Origin: Bufo bufo
Lineage: Eukaryota; Chordata; Amphibia; Anura; Bufonidae
Length of the DNA stretch: 64,000 nt
Assembly: GCF_905171765.1 (NCBI RefSeq)
Contig: NC_053392.1
Span: forward strand, 371,981,442 to 372,045,441
Reading direction: 5' to 3'
This document shows, piece after piece, positions 32,954 to 44,225 of the stretch; position 1 is the first letter of the stretch; each line of letters begins with the position of its first letter. The notes beneath the pieces are model-generated. The model did not search any database. It was given only the letters and a program-made list of their open reading frames with translations, and was not told the DNA's origin. The position numbers were made by a program, and so were the translations under genes.

Positions 32954-33472
32954 CTACAAAAAAAAATATATGCATTATTGGTACGATTAGATAAATATAT
33001 TAACATTCCGTAATGAGCATTGTTAGGCTCTGTTTACATCCGCATTGTGTATTCCATGAAACTATGAAGCAGTTACAGAATTACAATGAAGTCCGTAGGG
33101 TTTTGCTGAACCGTTCATAGATTTGAGTCAAAAAATAACAGAGACTCGTACACAGAGGATAGGTTATCAATATTAATTCCCGGATAGCTGGCAATACACA
33201 TTAGATTTTGCCAGCTGAACCTGCCGACACATTAATGTGTGTGGTGAGCTCCTGACAGATAATGTCAGGGGAGACAAGGATCGGGCAAAATGAATATATC
33301 CACCTGGTCCTTTTGTTCTCCCAGGAGATGAGCTCTGCTCTCTCCATACAGTACACATTCGGCCGAGCCGAGAGGAAGTCAGGAGACATAGCTGTCCGGC
33401 TCGCAACTATTAAATGTCAACTGGCAGATTTAGTAATACAACGCTCTTCAAAAGCAAAGCTTGAGCTCATAC
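32954..33472 (-). other. MED23: MED23 intron between exons C and D (519 bases)
   Basis: Donor GTATGA at 33472-33467 and acceptor AG at 32955-32954. Bases 33170-33400 carry a dispersed repeat with a CCAGCTGAACCTGCCGAC segment that resembles 1010-1180. It is the only short intron in the visible part of the gene. Confidence 0.85.
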
Positions 33473-33687
33473 TTAGGAATGAGAGATAGCTGCCCAATGC
33501 TTGAATGATGCCACACAGCATGTGCCAGAGCCAGTGTGTAACTGCAGTTCATCTCTGAGTAAGCCTTGTGACATGCTGTAAAGTCAAAAAGCTGAAATGG
33601 GTAATCGACCCAGTCAGTCTCCGATGTCAGACTTGGACTGTTGAGTACACTAATAATTCTGTCGTGGAGAACTATCCAATAAGGCTC
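33473..33687 (-). CDS. MED23: MED23 coding exon C
   Basis: Acceptor TTGTATTTCAG before 33687 and donor AA|GTATGA after 33473 bound 215 bases: 71 codons plus two bases of a split lysine. It reads EPYWIVLHDRIISVLNSPSL, then TSETDWVDYPFQLFDFTACH, KAYSEMNCSYTLALAHAVWH and HSSIGQLSLIP. All are strongly conserved in MED23. The exon begins in phase 0 after exon B's CCA. The 22.2 kb intron upstream (33688-55874) holds the Penelope-like element, two TTAA elements and L1 B. Confidence 0.96.
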
Positions 33688-34389
33688 CTGAAATACAACA
33701 AAATAAGACAACAGATGAGAAAAAGACAAGGTACGTGTCAAAGGCAATTTATACAGTACATAGAAAAGCCATAAACCTCTAAAAGAATGCAAGTAAAATA
33801 CTCAATATCGTGATAATACCAAAACAGACACAATCTGGGTAGAGGTATACTTATACAAGGAACTACTATAAGCCTCAAGGGCTCATTACCATACTTGACC
33901 CAGATCAATATGAAGCACTAAAATATAGCTTTTATTGGTACATTTTAAAAAAGGCAGTGAGCCAAGAAAAGTTTAAAACGTCCTGTTGACTGCGAACAGC
34001 ATCTGATGAACGTATGCTGCTCGTTTGTGGTGGAGATGTGCACTCTCTCCTACACACAGCAGTAGTCACAATCCTGCCCTCTTGGTCAGGTACTACACTG
34101 ACACACACATGGAGAACTCAAGCTTTACTCACTGGTTCTGTCTAACATACAGGTGAGCTACCTAGAGGATGAGCTATCACCTCAGGATACACTCGCCGAT
34201 TACAACTGTACTATGAGCGTAGATAAACTGTCTAATCGGACACACACTGAAAATTGCTCACCAACGTTAGTCTATCTGACTGAACCATGAGATAGCGGCA
34301 GGAGAATTGACTCACTAGTGCTAGCTATAATTGCAATCTGGCTAACTGTCTACTATAGCTGCAGCAGGTGAACAGATTTTAAAACCTAA

Positions 34390-34431
34390 GTCTGACCCCC
34401 GACATGTTTTGCCAGCAACCTGGCTTCCTCA
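34390..34431 (-). ncRNA. Hammerhead-like motif of the Penelope-like element
   Basis: On the minus strand CTGAGGA (34431-34425) matches the CUGANGA core. It is followed by a helix AGCCAG..CTGGC (34424-34411) and AAAACATGTC where functional ribozymes have GAAA and a cleavage triplet (GTC here). One core base is changed, so self-cleavage is doubtful. Motif order matches hammerheads known from Penelope-like elements. Confidence 0.45.
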
Positions 34432-34689
34432 GGGGTAACGGGCAGAATTGAAGGCGCTCGCTGCCGATAAGGTATAAAAGACATACTGGTAATGATGGAT
34501 AGATGGGTAAACCAATGGGGACACCCCAACGTTACCTAGGAGAAGGTGAATCGGGATGTAACCACCAATACCCTTGCCAACTGACCATGCTCGTATTCTC
34601 CCCCACATCGCCACGTGACGAATCACAGAGCAGCGGAGGTGGTGCCCGAGTCAGGTGCCGTGCACGAATATGCTGCGCACCGACTTAGA

Positions 34690-35270
34690 AATATCCGGGA
34701 GCCAAGTACTCTACTGCGCATGCTCTGCACGGCGTCTGGATGCGCACGGACTTTGAGGTAAGTAAGGGATAGTACACTACCCCTATGATGATCCTTGCAG
34801 ACTTGAATTCACAGGACAAAACAGATAGTATTGTGGTGATCTGTAACAGCCGTTGTATAGGGTATATCACAGTGCATATCAATTATCTCGGTTAATTCTT
34901 CATGCTATCACTCCACAAAAGGGAGTCAAATATAGAATATACTCAAAATAATCAAGGAAAAAATATATAAGAAAATAAAATAAAATGACAAAGAGTGGTG
35001 AAATAAAGTAAAAAGGGGAAAAAAACAAGTGGCCATATATCAAGTCCTCTACTGCGCATACTCTACACGACGACGGGATGCGCACGGACTGAGAGGTAAG
35101 TATGGCATTGTACACTACCCTATGATGATCCTTACAGACGTGGATTTATAGGAAAAGACCGATAGTATGATACTGTTTCTAAAAGCCACTGTATAGGGTA
35201 TATTGCAATACATATCAGTTGTCTGGGGTTAATTCTTCATGGTTGTCACTCCAAATTTTAGCCAGGTTGT
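34690..35270. repeat. Tandem duplication (~345-base period) inside the Penelope-like element
   Basis: The block TACTCTACTGCGCATGCTCT through GGTTAATTCTTCATG at 34708-34905 recurs at about 35047-35245 with moderate divergence (GATGCGCACGGACT, CTATGATGATCCTT, GTATAGGGTATAT shared). About 110 AT-rich bases separate them. Confidence 0.75.
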
Positions 35271-35435
35271 TTTCTTTGGTTCCGATTAATAGAAGCTATG
35301 GACTAGCATGTCCTTAAGATTTTCCCCCCTCCGATGTGTGATACTGGGTCGTGTAGTGATTACATCTCTCAGGTCGGAATCTGCCTGGAGTACATGCCAG
35401 TATTTGTTTAGGCACATAAGAAATAATCCCAGCAG

Positions 35436-36480
35436 ATGTGCTTGCTCTTCAGAAACATTTGGGAAGAACTAAAATTTACTATGACGTATGATTATCATAC
35501 TATCAGTTTTCTGGACGTACGAATATCAAAACGGATGGATGGGTGTCTGGCCACAGATTTGTTTCGTAAGGAAACAGATAGGAATAGCGTACTACACTAC
35601 CAGAGTGCACATCCACTTTCCCTGAAGAAGGCCATCCCCAAGTCCCAGTTTTTAAGGGTTAAAAGAATTGTGTCAACTCCTGAGATACAAACCCTGAGAA
35701 TGGAGGAGATGTCTTCCAGGTTCCGGGACAGAGGTTATCCAGAGGGGGTACTCAGGGAAGCGAGGAGTGCTAGTGAGGGCATAATCATAGCCAGGATAAG
35801 GAGGCAGGTGCCCCGTTATACCATTTGTTCACAAATATCACCTGTATAACCATCTTTTCGATAATATTGTGCGCAAACACTGGCATATTTTGGGTAAATC
35901 TTATCCAATGGTAGAGGAGTTCAAAAATCCACCTCTTATATGCAATAAACGTAGTCCCAATTTGAGGGATCATTTGGTTCATTCAGACATTGGAACCAAT
36001 ATTAAAATACAGACCCAGAGAACTTTGATCAGTCAAAAGGGAGGTACTTTTCCTTGTCTCCACTGCATGCAATGTAGTAATGTATTAAAAGGACAATATT
36101 TTCATCATCCACGCACTGGGAAGGCCTATAAGATCAGAGGTTATTACACCTGTGACACGAAAAATGTCATTTACCTCATTAACTGCCTGTGTGGGTTATT
36201 GTATGTGGGAGAGACAATGCAAATGGTAAAAGACTGTATATCTAAACATAAATCCACAATACGGAAACCAAATTTGCTGTTACCTATTCCTTCTCATTTT
36301 CATAACCACAATCATTCCGTTGCACAATTAAAATATCAGGTCATTGAGCAGGTATGTCAACCAAGGAGGGGAGGTGATTTGAAGAGATTATTGTTACGCA
36401 GGGAGGCCTTTTGGATCCATACGTTGGATACGTTATATCCAAAGGAGCTTAATAGGGATTATGAGGTCATGTGTTTTTAA
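35436..36480 (+). pseudogene. Penelope-like protein, C-terminal half with GIY-YIG endonuclease (frameshifted)
   Basis: Family role: an RT fused to a GIY-YIG nuclease, which nicks the target. The first frame (to 35849) has ELKFTMTYDYHTISFLDVRI and RDRGYPEGVLREA, typical of the region after the RT catalytic core. After a frameshift near 35845 the second frame (to 36480) has SPNLRDHLVHSDI, a CLHCMQCSN knuckle, and VIYLINCLCGLLYVGET (about 36166-36214), the GIY-YIG signature with degenerate G. It ends ALNRDYE-like (KELNRDYEVMCF). The N-terminal RT including YIDD is absent, so the fragment is 5' truncated. Confidence 0.8.
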
Positions 36481-36675
36481 ATAGATTCTTTCATTTGTTA
36501 TTTTTTTGCAGAGTGCATTGCCACGCAGCTAGCCTGGAAATACACGAATTAGGACGTCAGGTGTTTCTTATTACTAGCTAGTGATGTCTGTTACTAATTA
36601 ACTGATGATGTCATGACCATGTGATTGCGATTTAGGTCTATATAATGTGAGAAAGTGTCAGTATGTACTATGCAG

Positions 36676-36710
36676 TTGAGGAAGGCTGACATGCCGCAAC
36701 GCGTTCTCCT
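36676..36710 (+). ncRNA. Hammerhead-like tail motif of the inserted Penelope fragment
   Basis: TTGAGGA, then AGGC..TGCC as a short helix, then GCAACGCGTT. This parallels CUGANGA, stem II, GAAA and the stem III region of hammerheads, with one or two core changes. It lies ~200 bases after the GIY-YIG frame, where Penelope elements carry this motif. An AATAAA at 36721-36726 follows. Confidence 0.4.
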
Positions 36711-36775
36711 TTGAACCGTTAATAAAGCACATTCTGAAGAGCAAGCACGTCTGCTGGGATTATTTCTTATGCATC

Positions 36776-39311
36776 TTATGGGGATTGCTCCTTTCCCATG
36801 CAGACATTGAAAAGGTCGTGAGCAGTCTTGTTTGGAATTCCCCAGTATTTGTTTAGGATCTGGTATATTTTATGATTCTGGGCATCATATGTGCCAATGC
36901 ATCTGATGATTTTGGAGGTGGGAACCTTAGGCACACTGCACAATATGTCCGATCGTCTGGTGTTTTTGGCACGTGCAAAAGCCCTATGTAGGACCTTTTT
37001 AGGGTAACCCCTTGATCTGAATCTATGATAAAGATTATCATACTCTCGAAAAAAGGTAAAGTCCTCAGTACAGTTTCTCATAGTTCTAATGTATTTTTAG
37101 GGATTGAGGGTGGTAGCTCTGCCAATGCAGCAGATTTATGGCAGTCGTTTTGAAAAAAACCTCTGTGAGGATATGGCCACCAGAGTCCACAGACAGCCGT
37201 AGGTCCAGAAATGTCAACGTCTGGCTATCTATTTCGGAGGTAAACTCTATCCCTATGTTATTGTGATTTAGTAATGTAACACAATCGTGAAATAAATCTG
37301 TGGTGCCGTCCCAAAGTAGGAGTACATCGTCGATGTACCTGCCCCAAAATAAAATGTGTCTAGTGAAGGTGTGAAATTCATCTGTGAAAACAATAGAGTT
37401 CTCCCACCACCCTAAAAACAAATTTGCATAATTTGGTGCACATTTACTTCCCATTGCAGTGCCAATTAACTGTAAATAAAAATGATCAAACAGAAAATAA
37501 TTGTGGGTGAGCAAAAACGGTAGCAAAGACAGAATACATTTATTATGTGCATGGAATTGTATCCCCTTAGTGAAAAGGAATGAAGACGTGGCTTGAATGC
37601 CCAGATCATGTCTGATGCTTGTGTACAAAGCTTCAATATCAAGGCTAACTAGTTTAGTGTTATCTGGAGTCTGGTGCCCGCATCCTTAGTGTCCTTAATA
37701 TAGGATGGCAGGCTAGGGACAATTGTGAGATTAATTCATCCACATATTGGCTGACGTTTTCTGTGAGACTTCCATTACCGGATACTATTGGTCTTCCCGG
37801 AATCGGTAGTCTTTGTTTGTGTACCTTGGGGATCGCATATAAAGTAGCGATCGTCGGATGTGAGTTATAGAGAAACTTGTATTCGTCTTTAGAGAGAAGA
37901 TTGTCATTTCTGGCTTTAGGCGAGTATTATTTTTAGTTCCTTGAGAAATTGTTCTGTGGGATTACTCTTCAGTTTTTTGTATGTATCGGTCTTGCACTGT
38001 AATTCTTCCACTATCTCTTGGTACAGTGACTTATCCATAAGAACAATGTTTCCACCCTTATCAGAGGGTTTTATAACTAGCTCCTTGTTATTAGCTAGTT
38101 CCTGTAGAGCCTGTCTCTCTTCCAGATCCAAATAGTAAGTGCTGAGTGAGGTGCACTTTTTAACCTGCTTGAGCTTCTTAGTCACCAATTGAACAAACAT
38201 ATCGATGTTCCCAAATTGGTTTAAAAAGGTGGAGTGCCATTTGGATCTTGGTTTTAAGGAAGAGAGGGGAGGCTCTATCGTGTCAATGGCTGTGACATCA
38301 GAGGTGTCAAGTGATTTCAGGATAACCCGAGTAGCTTTTTCTTGTTTTTGTAGATGGTGAAAGTCTCTTTCTTGTTGTTTGTACGTTTTATGTAATGCAA
38401 GTTTGCGAGCAAAGAGGTTAATGTCTTTAACCCACGTGAAACACTCAAAGCTTGGTGTGGGGGTAAAGGACAGCCCTTTGCTTAATAATTTAGTGTGTCT
38501 GTCTTCTAACTTTGATTAATGATCTGGAGAGTATCTCCTAAGTTTTGGCATTGTACGCCCATTTGTCCCTGTCCCTCAGTTGCACGCCCTGGGCTAAAAA
38601 AGAATTCACTGAGGGTGTGGTGGTCACTGATGCAGTGGGACCAAGATTTTGTGAAGACGGTAAATAGGAGGATGAAGAACCAGACAAAGACGTGTATTGT
38701 GCCATATTTAGTTGAGGTGTATCTGGCATTGGCCCACTCTGTTTTGGGGCGGTAGGAATAAATATGGTGGTGTCCCATGTCTGAGCCCCAACTGATGGTG
38801 TGTTTGAGGGTTGTGGGGCGGGTGCTTATCTTTGTGTGTATGGTACACAACCTTTGTTTTTACATTCTGTGCCCGTTTGTCTATTAGATTGATTTCTGGA
38901 CACTTGATCTTCAGAACCAGACCAGTCCGATTCTGAGATATCAGTCTGTGACGCCCTGGGATAACTTCCACCTCCTCTTTTCTTTTCAGGTGGCCCAGTA
39001 TTGATTTCCGTGTCAAAGTCCCTTCGGTTTCTAATGTATTTTCTGTGTTTTCTGTCTTTAATTTCTGTTTGAAATGACTCAATATTCTTTTGTAGACGTG
39101 ATTCACATTGGGCAAAATCTGACTGCTGTCTGAAACTCTGAATTTGTGCAATTTCTTTCTCTAACTGAATGGTAATTCTGGTCAGGGCTCCTTTTTCATA
39201 ATCTAAAAGATACTGTAACATGTGTAGAGAGTTCTCTGTCAGTAACTGCTGCCAACCTTTAATAAACGCAGCATTCTCCTGATGTGAATTGGGGACAATA
39301 TTGATCCTCAT
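36776..39311 (-). pseudogene. Penelope-like protein, N-terminal and reverse transcriptase part (decayed)
   Basis: ATG at 39311 opens a charged N-terminal region (MRINIVPNSHQENAAF, QLEKEIAQIQSFRQQ coiled-coil-like) to 38826, overlapping a second frame to 38708. Further on come ELVIKPSDKGGNIVLMD (38200-37916), the conserved start of Penelope RTs, then QLIGTAMGSKCAPNYANLFL and RYIDDVLLLWDG with catalytic YIDD at 37337-37326 (37628-37086), and FRSRGYPKKVLHRAFARA (37081-36776). At least four frameshifts or stops. Its downstream part is displaced beyond the inserted fragment to 35415-35270 (RRGENLKDMLVHSFY-like). No functional product. Confidence 0.82.
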
Positions 39312-39431
39312 CGCCCTATAAACTATTCCTTGTTGTATGTAGGTCTAGTGTTTAAGTGCTTCATATTGCTCTGGGTCAAGTATGGTAATGAGCCCTTGAG
39401 GCTTATAGTAGTTCCTTGTAAAATACTCAAT

Positions 39432-40198
39432 GCCTCCAGCTTCAGTAACCAAAATAATTGAATCATGCATTCAATATTTTTTGTTGCTGGTGAAAGAAGT
39501 AGTAGTAAAAATGCTAGTGTGAAATACTATAGCTTTCTTTTAATGGTTACTAACTTTTCACACAACTTTGAATAAATCAACAGTACAAGCGACCAAAACT
39601 TTGCATTACATCTTATCAACAGGAGAACTAAAAATTTATATTTATCAGCTGTATTTCTGTTGAAACAGTCCTCGAAACAGCAGCCCACTGAAGGATCAGA
39701 TTACACATGTCAATACAAGTCTAAGGAGAGGGGAGGCGGAGTGATCAGAAACTCAGGAGAGACACAGCTGCAGGCTTCCTCACTGCGCCTGCGCTGAAGG
39801 CAGGAAGCCGGCACCAGGAGCATGTCCTTCAGTCACTGCGCCTGCGCCGAATACTAAACGGGACGGCGCAGGTGCGGGATTTACGTGTGATGAGAACTCG
39901 ACAGTCAATCAACAGGGCCTGGGGAGTGCCAAAGGGTGAGTAGACCGAGCCTCTAGGTGCTGAAGCAACGCCCCAGTAGCACCTAGAGGCTCATTAGCAT
40001 ATTTTAAAAGTCTTTCTTTTAAGAGAACGGCGGTAGGCAGGGAGTTATTAAGCACACTGTTATGTATTGCTGACATTAGCACATCGCTAATGTCAGTCAG
40101 CTACATAACGTTATTTCTGATGACAGAAACCCTTTCATATTTTTATATTTTGGAGTTTGTGCCTCTTATAAAGGTCATACAAGACCTCTGGGGGACAT
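39432..40198. other. Gene-free intron segment
   Basis: One clear hairpin: GCCTCTAGGTGCT at 39950 faces AGCACCTAGAGGC at 39978. Paired TGCGCCTGCGC segments near 39784 and 39838 suggest a decayed palindromic repeat. No coding exon was seen. Confidence 0.4.
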
Positions 40199-42049
40199 TT
40201 AACCACTTCAGCCCCCAGTGCTTAAACACCCTGAAAGACCAGGCCACTTTTTACACTTCTGACCTACACTACTTTCACCGTTTATTGCTCGGTCATGCAA
40301 CTTACACCCAAATGAATTTTACCTCCTTTTCTTCTCACTAATAGAGCTTTCATTTGGTGGTATTTCATTGCTGCTGACATTTTTACTTTTTTTGTTATTA
40401 ATCGAAATTTAACGATTTTTTTGCAAAAAAATGACATTTTTCACTTTCAGTTGTAAAATTTTGCAAAAAAAACTACATCCATATAGAAATTTTGCTCTAA
40501 ATTTATAGTTCTACATGTCTTTGATAAAAAAAAAATGTTTGGGTAAAAAAAAAATGGTTTGGGTAAAAGTTATAGCGTTTACAAACTATGGTACAAAAAT
40601 GTGAATTTCCGCTTTTTGAAGCAGCTCTGACTTTCTGAGCACCTGTCATGTTTCCTGAGGTTCTACAATGCCCAGACAGTACAAACACCCCACAAATGAC
40701 CCCATTTCTGAAAGTACACACCCTAAGGTATTCGCTGATGGGCATAGTGAGTTCATAGAACTTTTTATTTTTTGTCACAAGTTAGCGGAAAATTATGATT
40801 TATTTATTTATTTATTTTTTTCTTACAAAGTCTCATATTCCACTAACTTGTGACAAAAAATAAAAAGTTCTATGAACTCACTATGCCCATCAGAGAATAC
40901 CTTGGGGTCTCTTCTTTCCAAAATGGGGTCACTTGTGGGGTAGTTATACTGCCCTGGCATTCTAGGGGCCCAAATGTGTGGTAAGGAGTTTGAAATCAAA
41001 TTCTGTAAAAAATGACCTGTGAAATCCGAAAGGTGCTCTTTGGAATATGGGCCCCTTTGCCCACCTAGGCTGCAAAAAAGTGTCACACATCTGGTATCGC
41101 CGTATTCAGGAGAAGTTGGGGAATGTGTTTTGGGGTGTCATTTTACATATACCCTTGCTGGGTGAGAGAAATATCTTGGCAAAGACAACTTTATCATTTT
41201 TTTTATACAAAGTTGTCATTTGACCAAGATATTTATCTCACCCAGCATGGGTATATGTAAAAAAGACACCCCAAAAACACATTCCTCAACTTCTCCTGAG
41301 TACGGGGGATACCAGATGTGTGACACTTTTTTGCAGCCTAGATGCGCAAAGGTGCCCAAATTCCTTTTAGGAGGGCATTTTTAGACATTTGGATACCAGA
41401 CTTCTTCTCACGCTTTGGGGCCCCTAGAATGCCAGGGCAGTATAAATACCCCACATGTGACCCCATTTTGGAAAGAAGACACCCCAAGGTATTCAATGAG
41501 GGGCATGGCGAGTTCATAGAAATTTTTTTTTTTTGGCACAAGTTAGCGGAAATTGATATTTTTAATTTTTTTCTCACAAAGTCTCCCGTTCCGCTAACTT
41601 GTGCCAAAAAATTTCAATCTTTCATGGACTCAATATGCCCCTCACGGAATACCTGGGGGTGTCTTCTTTCCGAAATGGGGTCACATGTGGGGTATTTATA
41701 CTGCCCTGGCATTCTAGGGGCCCTAAAGCGTGAGAAGAAGTCTGGAATATAAATGTCTAAAAATTTTACGCATTTGGATTCCGTGAGGGGTATGGTGAGT
41801 TCATGTGAGATTTATTTTTTGACACAAGTTAGTGGAATATGAGACTTTGTAAGAAAAAAAAAAAAAAATTCCGCTAACTTGGGCCAAAAAAATATCTGAA
41901 TGGAGCCTTACAGAGGGGTGATCAATGACAGGGGGGTGATCAATGACAGGGGGGTTGATCAATGACAGGGGGGTTGATCAATGACAGGGGGGTTGATCAA
42001 TGACAGGGGGGTTGATCATTGACAGGGGGGTTGATCAATGACAGGGGGG

Positions 42050-43900
42050 TGATCAGAGAGTCTATATGGGGTGATCACCACAGTCATTGATCACGCCCCT
42101 GTAAGGCTTCATTCAGACGTCCGGATGCGTTTTGCGGATCCGATCCATCTATCAGTGGATCCGTAAAAATCATGCGGACGTCTGAATGGAGCTTTACAGG
42201 GGGGTAATCAATGACAGGGGGGTGATCAGGGAGTCTATATGGGGTGATCACCACAGTCATTGATCACGCCCCTGTAAGGCTTCATTCAGACGTCCGGATG
42301 CGTTTTGCGGATCCGATCCATCTATCAGTGCATCCGTAAAAATCATGCGGACATCTGAATGGAGCTTTACAGGGGGGTAATCAATGACAGGAGGGTGATC
42401 AGGGAGTCTATATGGGTGATCACCACAGTCATTGATCATGCCCCTGTAAGGCTTCATTCAGACGTCCGGATGCGTTTTGCGGATCGGATCCATCTATCAG
42501 TGCATCCGTAAAAATCATGCGGACATCTGAATGGAGCTTTACAGGGGGGTGATCAGGGAGTCTATATGGGGTGATCACCACAGTCATTGATCATGCCCCT
42601 GTAAGGCTTCATTCAGACGTCCGGATGCGTTTTGCGGATCGGATCCATCTATCAGTGCATCCGTAAAAATCATGCGGACATCTGAATGGAGCTTTACAGG
42701 GGGGTGATCAGGGAGTCTATATGGGGTGATCACCACAGTCATTGATCATGCCCCTGTAAGGCTTCATTCAGACGTCCGGATGCGTTTTGCGGATCGGATC
42801 CATCTATCAGTGCATCCGTAAAAATCATGCGGACATCTGAATGGAGCTTTACAGGGGGGTGATCAGGGAGTCTATATGGGGTGATCACCACAGTCATTGA
42901 TCATGCCCCTGTAAGGCTTCATTCAGACGTCCGGATGCGTTTTGCGGATCGGATCCATCTATCAGTGCATCCGTAAAAATCATGCGGACATTTGAATGGA
43001 GCTTTACAGGGGGGTGATCAGGGAGTCTATATGGGGTGATCACCACAGTCATTGATCATGCCCCTGTAAGGCTTCATTCAGACGTCCGGATGCGTTTTGC
43101 GGATCGGATCCATCTATCAGTGCATCCGTAAAAATCATGCGGACATCTGAATGGAGCTTTACAGGGGGGTGATCAGGGAGTCTATATGGGGTGATCACCA
43201 CAGTCATTGATCATGCCCCTGTAAGGCTTCATTCAGACGTCCGGATGCGTTTTGCGGATCGGATCCATCTATCAGTGCATCCGTAAAATCATGCGGACAT
43301 CTGAATGGAGCTTTACAGGGGGGTGATCAGGGAGTCTATATGGGGTGATCACCACAGTCATTGATCATGCCCCTGTAAGGCTTCATTCAGACGTCCGGAT
43401 GCGTTTTGCGGATCCGATCCATCTATCAGTGCATCCGTAAAAATCATGCGGACATCTGAATGGAGCTTTACAGGGGGGTGATCAGGGAGTCTATATGGGG
43501 TGATCACCACAGTCATTGATCACGCCCCTGTAAGGCTTCATTCAGACGTCCGGATGCGTTTTGCGGATCCGATCCATCTATCAGTGGATCCGTAAAAATC
43601 ATGCGGACGTCTGAATGGAGCTTTACAGGGGGTTGATCAATGACAGGGGTGTAATCAATGACAGGGGGGGTGATCAGGGAGTCTATATGGGGTGATAACC
43701 ACAGTCATTGATCACGCCCCTGTAAGGCTTCATTCAGACGTCCGGATGCGTTTTGCGGATCCGATCCATCTATCAGTGGATCCGTAAAAATCATGCGGAC
43801 ATCTGAATGGAGCTTTACAGGGGGGTAATCAATGACAGGGGGGTGATCAATGACAGGGGGTGATCAGGGAGTCTATATGGGGTGATCAGGGGTGATCAGG
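42050..43900 (+). repeat. 155-base minisatellite containing a captured MITE-like hairpin, copy 1
   Basis: About eleven units. Successive ACAGGGGGGTGATCAGGGAG starts at 42541, 42696, 42851, 43006, 43161, 43315 and 43470 give periods of 155, with one of 154. Units are nearly identical. Each contains inverted halves CCTGTAAGGCTTCATTCAGA and TCTGAATGGAGCTTTACAGG with GGATCC dyads between, resembling a Harbinger-like MITE. Copy 2 has only about three such units. Confidence 0.9.
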
Positions 43901-43989
43901 GGCTAATAAGGGGTTAATAAGTGACGGGGGGGGGGGGGGGGGGGGGGTGTAGTGTAGTGTAGTGGTGCTTGGTGGGACTTTACTGAGCT

Positions 43990-44225
43990 ACCTGTGTCCT
44001 CTGGTGGTCGATCCAAACAAAGGGGACCACCAGAGGACCAGGTAGCAGGTATATTAGACGCTGTTATCAAAACAGCGTCTAATATACCTGTTAGGGGTTA
44101 AAAAAACACATCTCCAGCCTGCCAGCGAACGATCGCCGCTGGCAGGCTGGAGATCAACTCTCTTACCTTCCGTTCCTGTGAGCGCGCGCGCCTGTGTGCG
44201 CGCGTTCACAGGAAATCTCGGCCAT
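43990..44225. repeat. Terminal four-hairpin cassette, copy 1
   Basis: Four consecutive hairpins near the right end: CCTCTGGTGGTC..GACCACCAGAGG-type (about 43997-44038), GGTATATTAGACGCTGTT with its complement (44048-44091), CTCCAGCCTGCCAGCG with CGCTGGCAGGCTGGAG (44113-44153), and CCTGTGAGCGCGCGC..GCGCGCGTTCACAGG (44176-44213). The same four in the same order occur at 51374-51604. Confidence 0.85.

Larger units (their letters stand above)
35413..36842 (+). mobile_element. Second Penelope-like fragment inserted in the first, opposite strand
   Basis: CAGTATTTGTTTAGG occurs at 35398-35412 and 36843-36857, which is consistent with a 15-base duplication of the older element's RT region. Inside, CATAAGAAATAATCCCAGCA (35415) and its complement (ending 36770) form inverted outer segments. 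Between them lies the C-terminal half of a Penelope protein. Bases 36776-36842 still read as the older element's frame, so the exact right edge is uncertain. Confidence 0.6.
33807..39417 (-). mobile_element. Penelope-like retroelement (mainly minus strand) with a second Penelope-like insert
   Basis: An exact 14-base duplication GTAAAATACTCAAT (33793-33806 and 39418-39431) brackets the region. Sequence near each end is inverted: GGAACTACTATAAGCCTCAA starts at 33860 and its complement ends near 39416, as in the inverted pseudo-LTRs of Penelope elements. Reading from 39417 leftward come an N-terminal frame, the RT with YIDD, then an insert (about 35413-36842) of opposite polarity, then an RT-thumb remnant (35415-35270), a tandem duplication, and a hammerhead-like tail (34431-34390). 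The minus copy lacks the GIY-YIG part, which survives only in the insert. Confidence 0.82.

Noticed and set aside
34390..36710. Calling the hammerhead-like motifs active ribozymes
   Set aside because: Each has at least one change in the invariant core, so only resemblance is claimed.
42050..43900. CRISPR-like regular repeats
   Set aside because: Units are contiguous, 155 bases, nearly identical, with no unique spacers or cas genes, in a vertebrate intron. It is a minisatellite.
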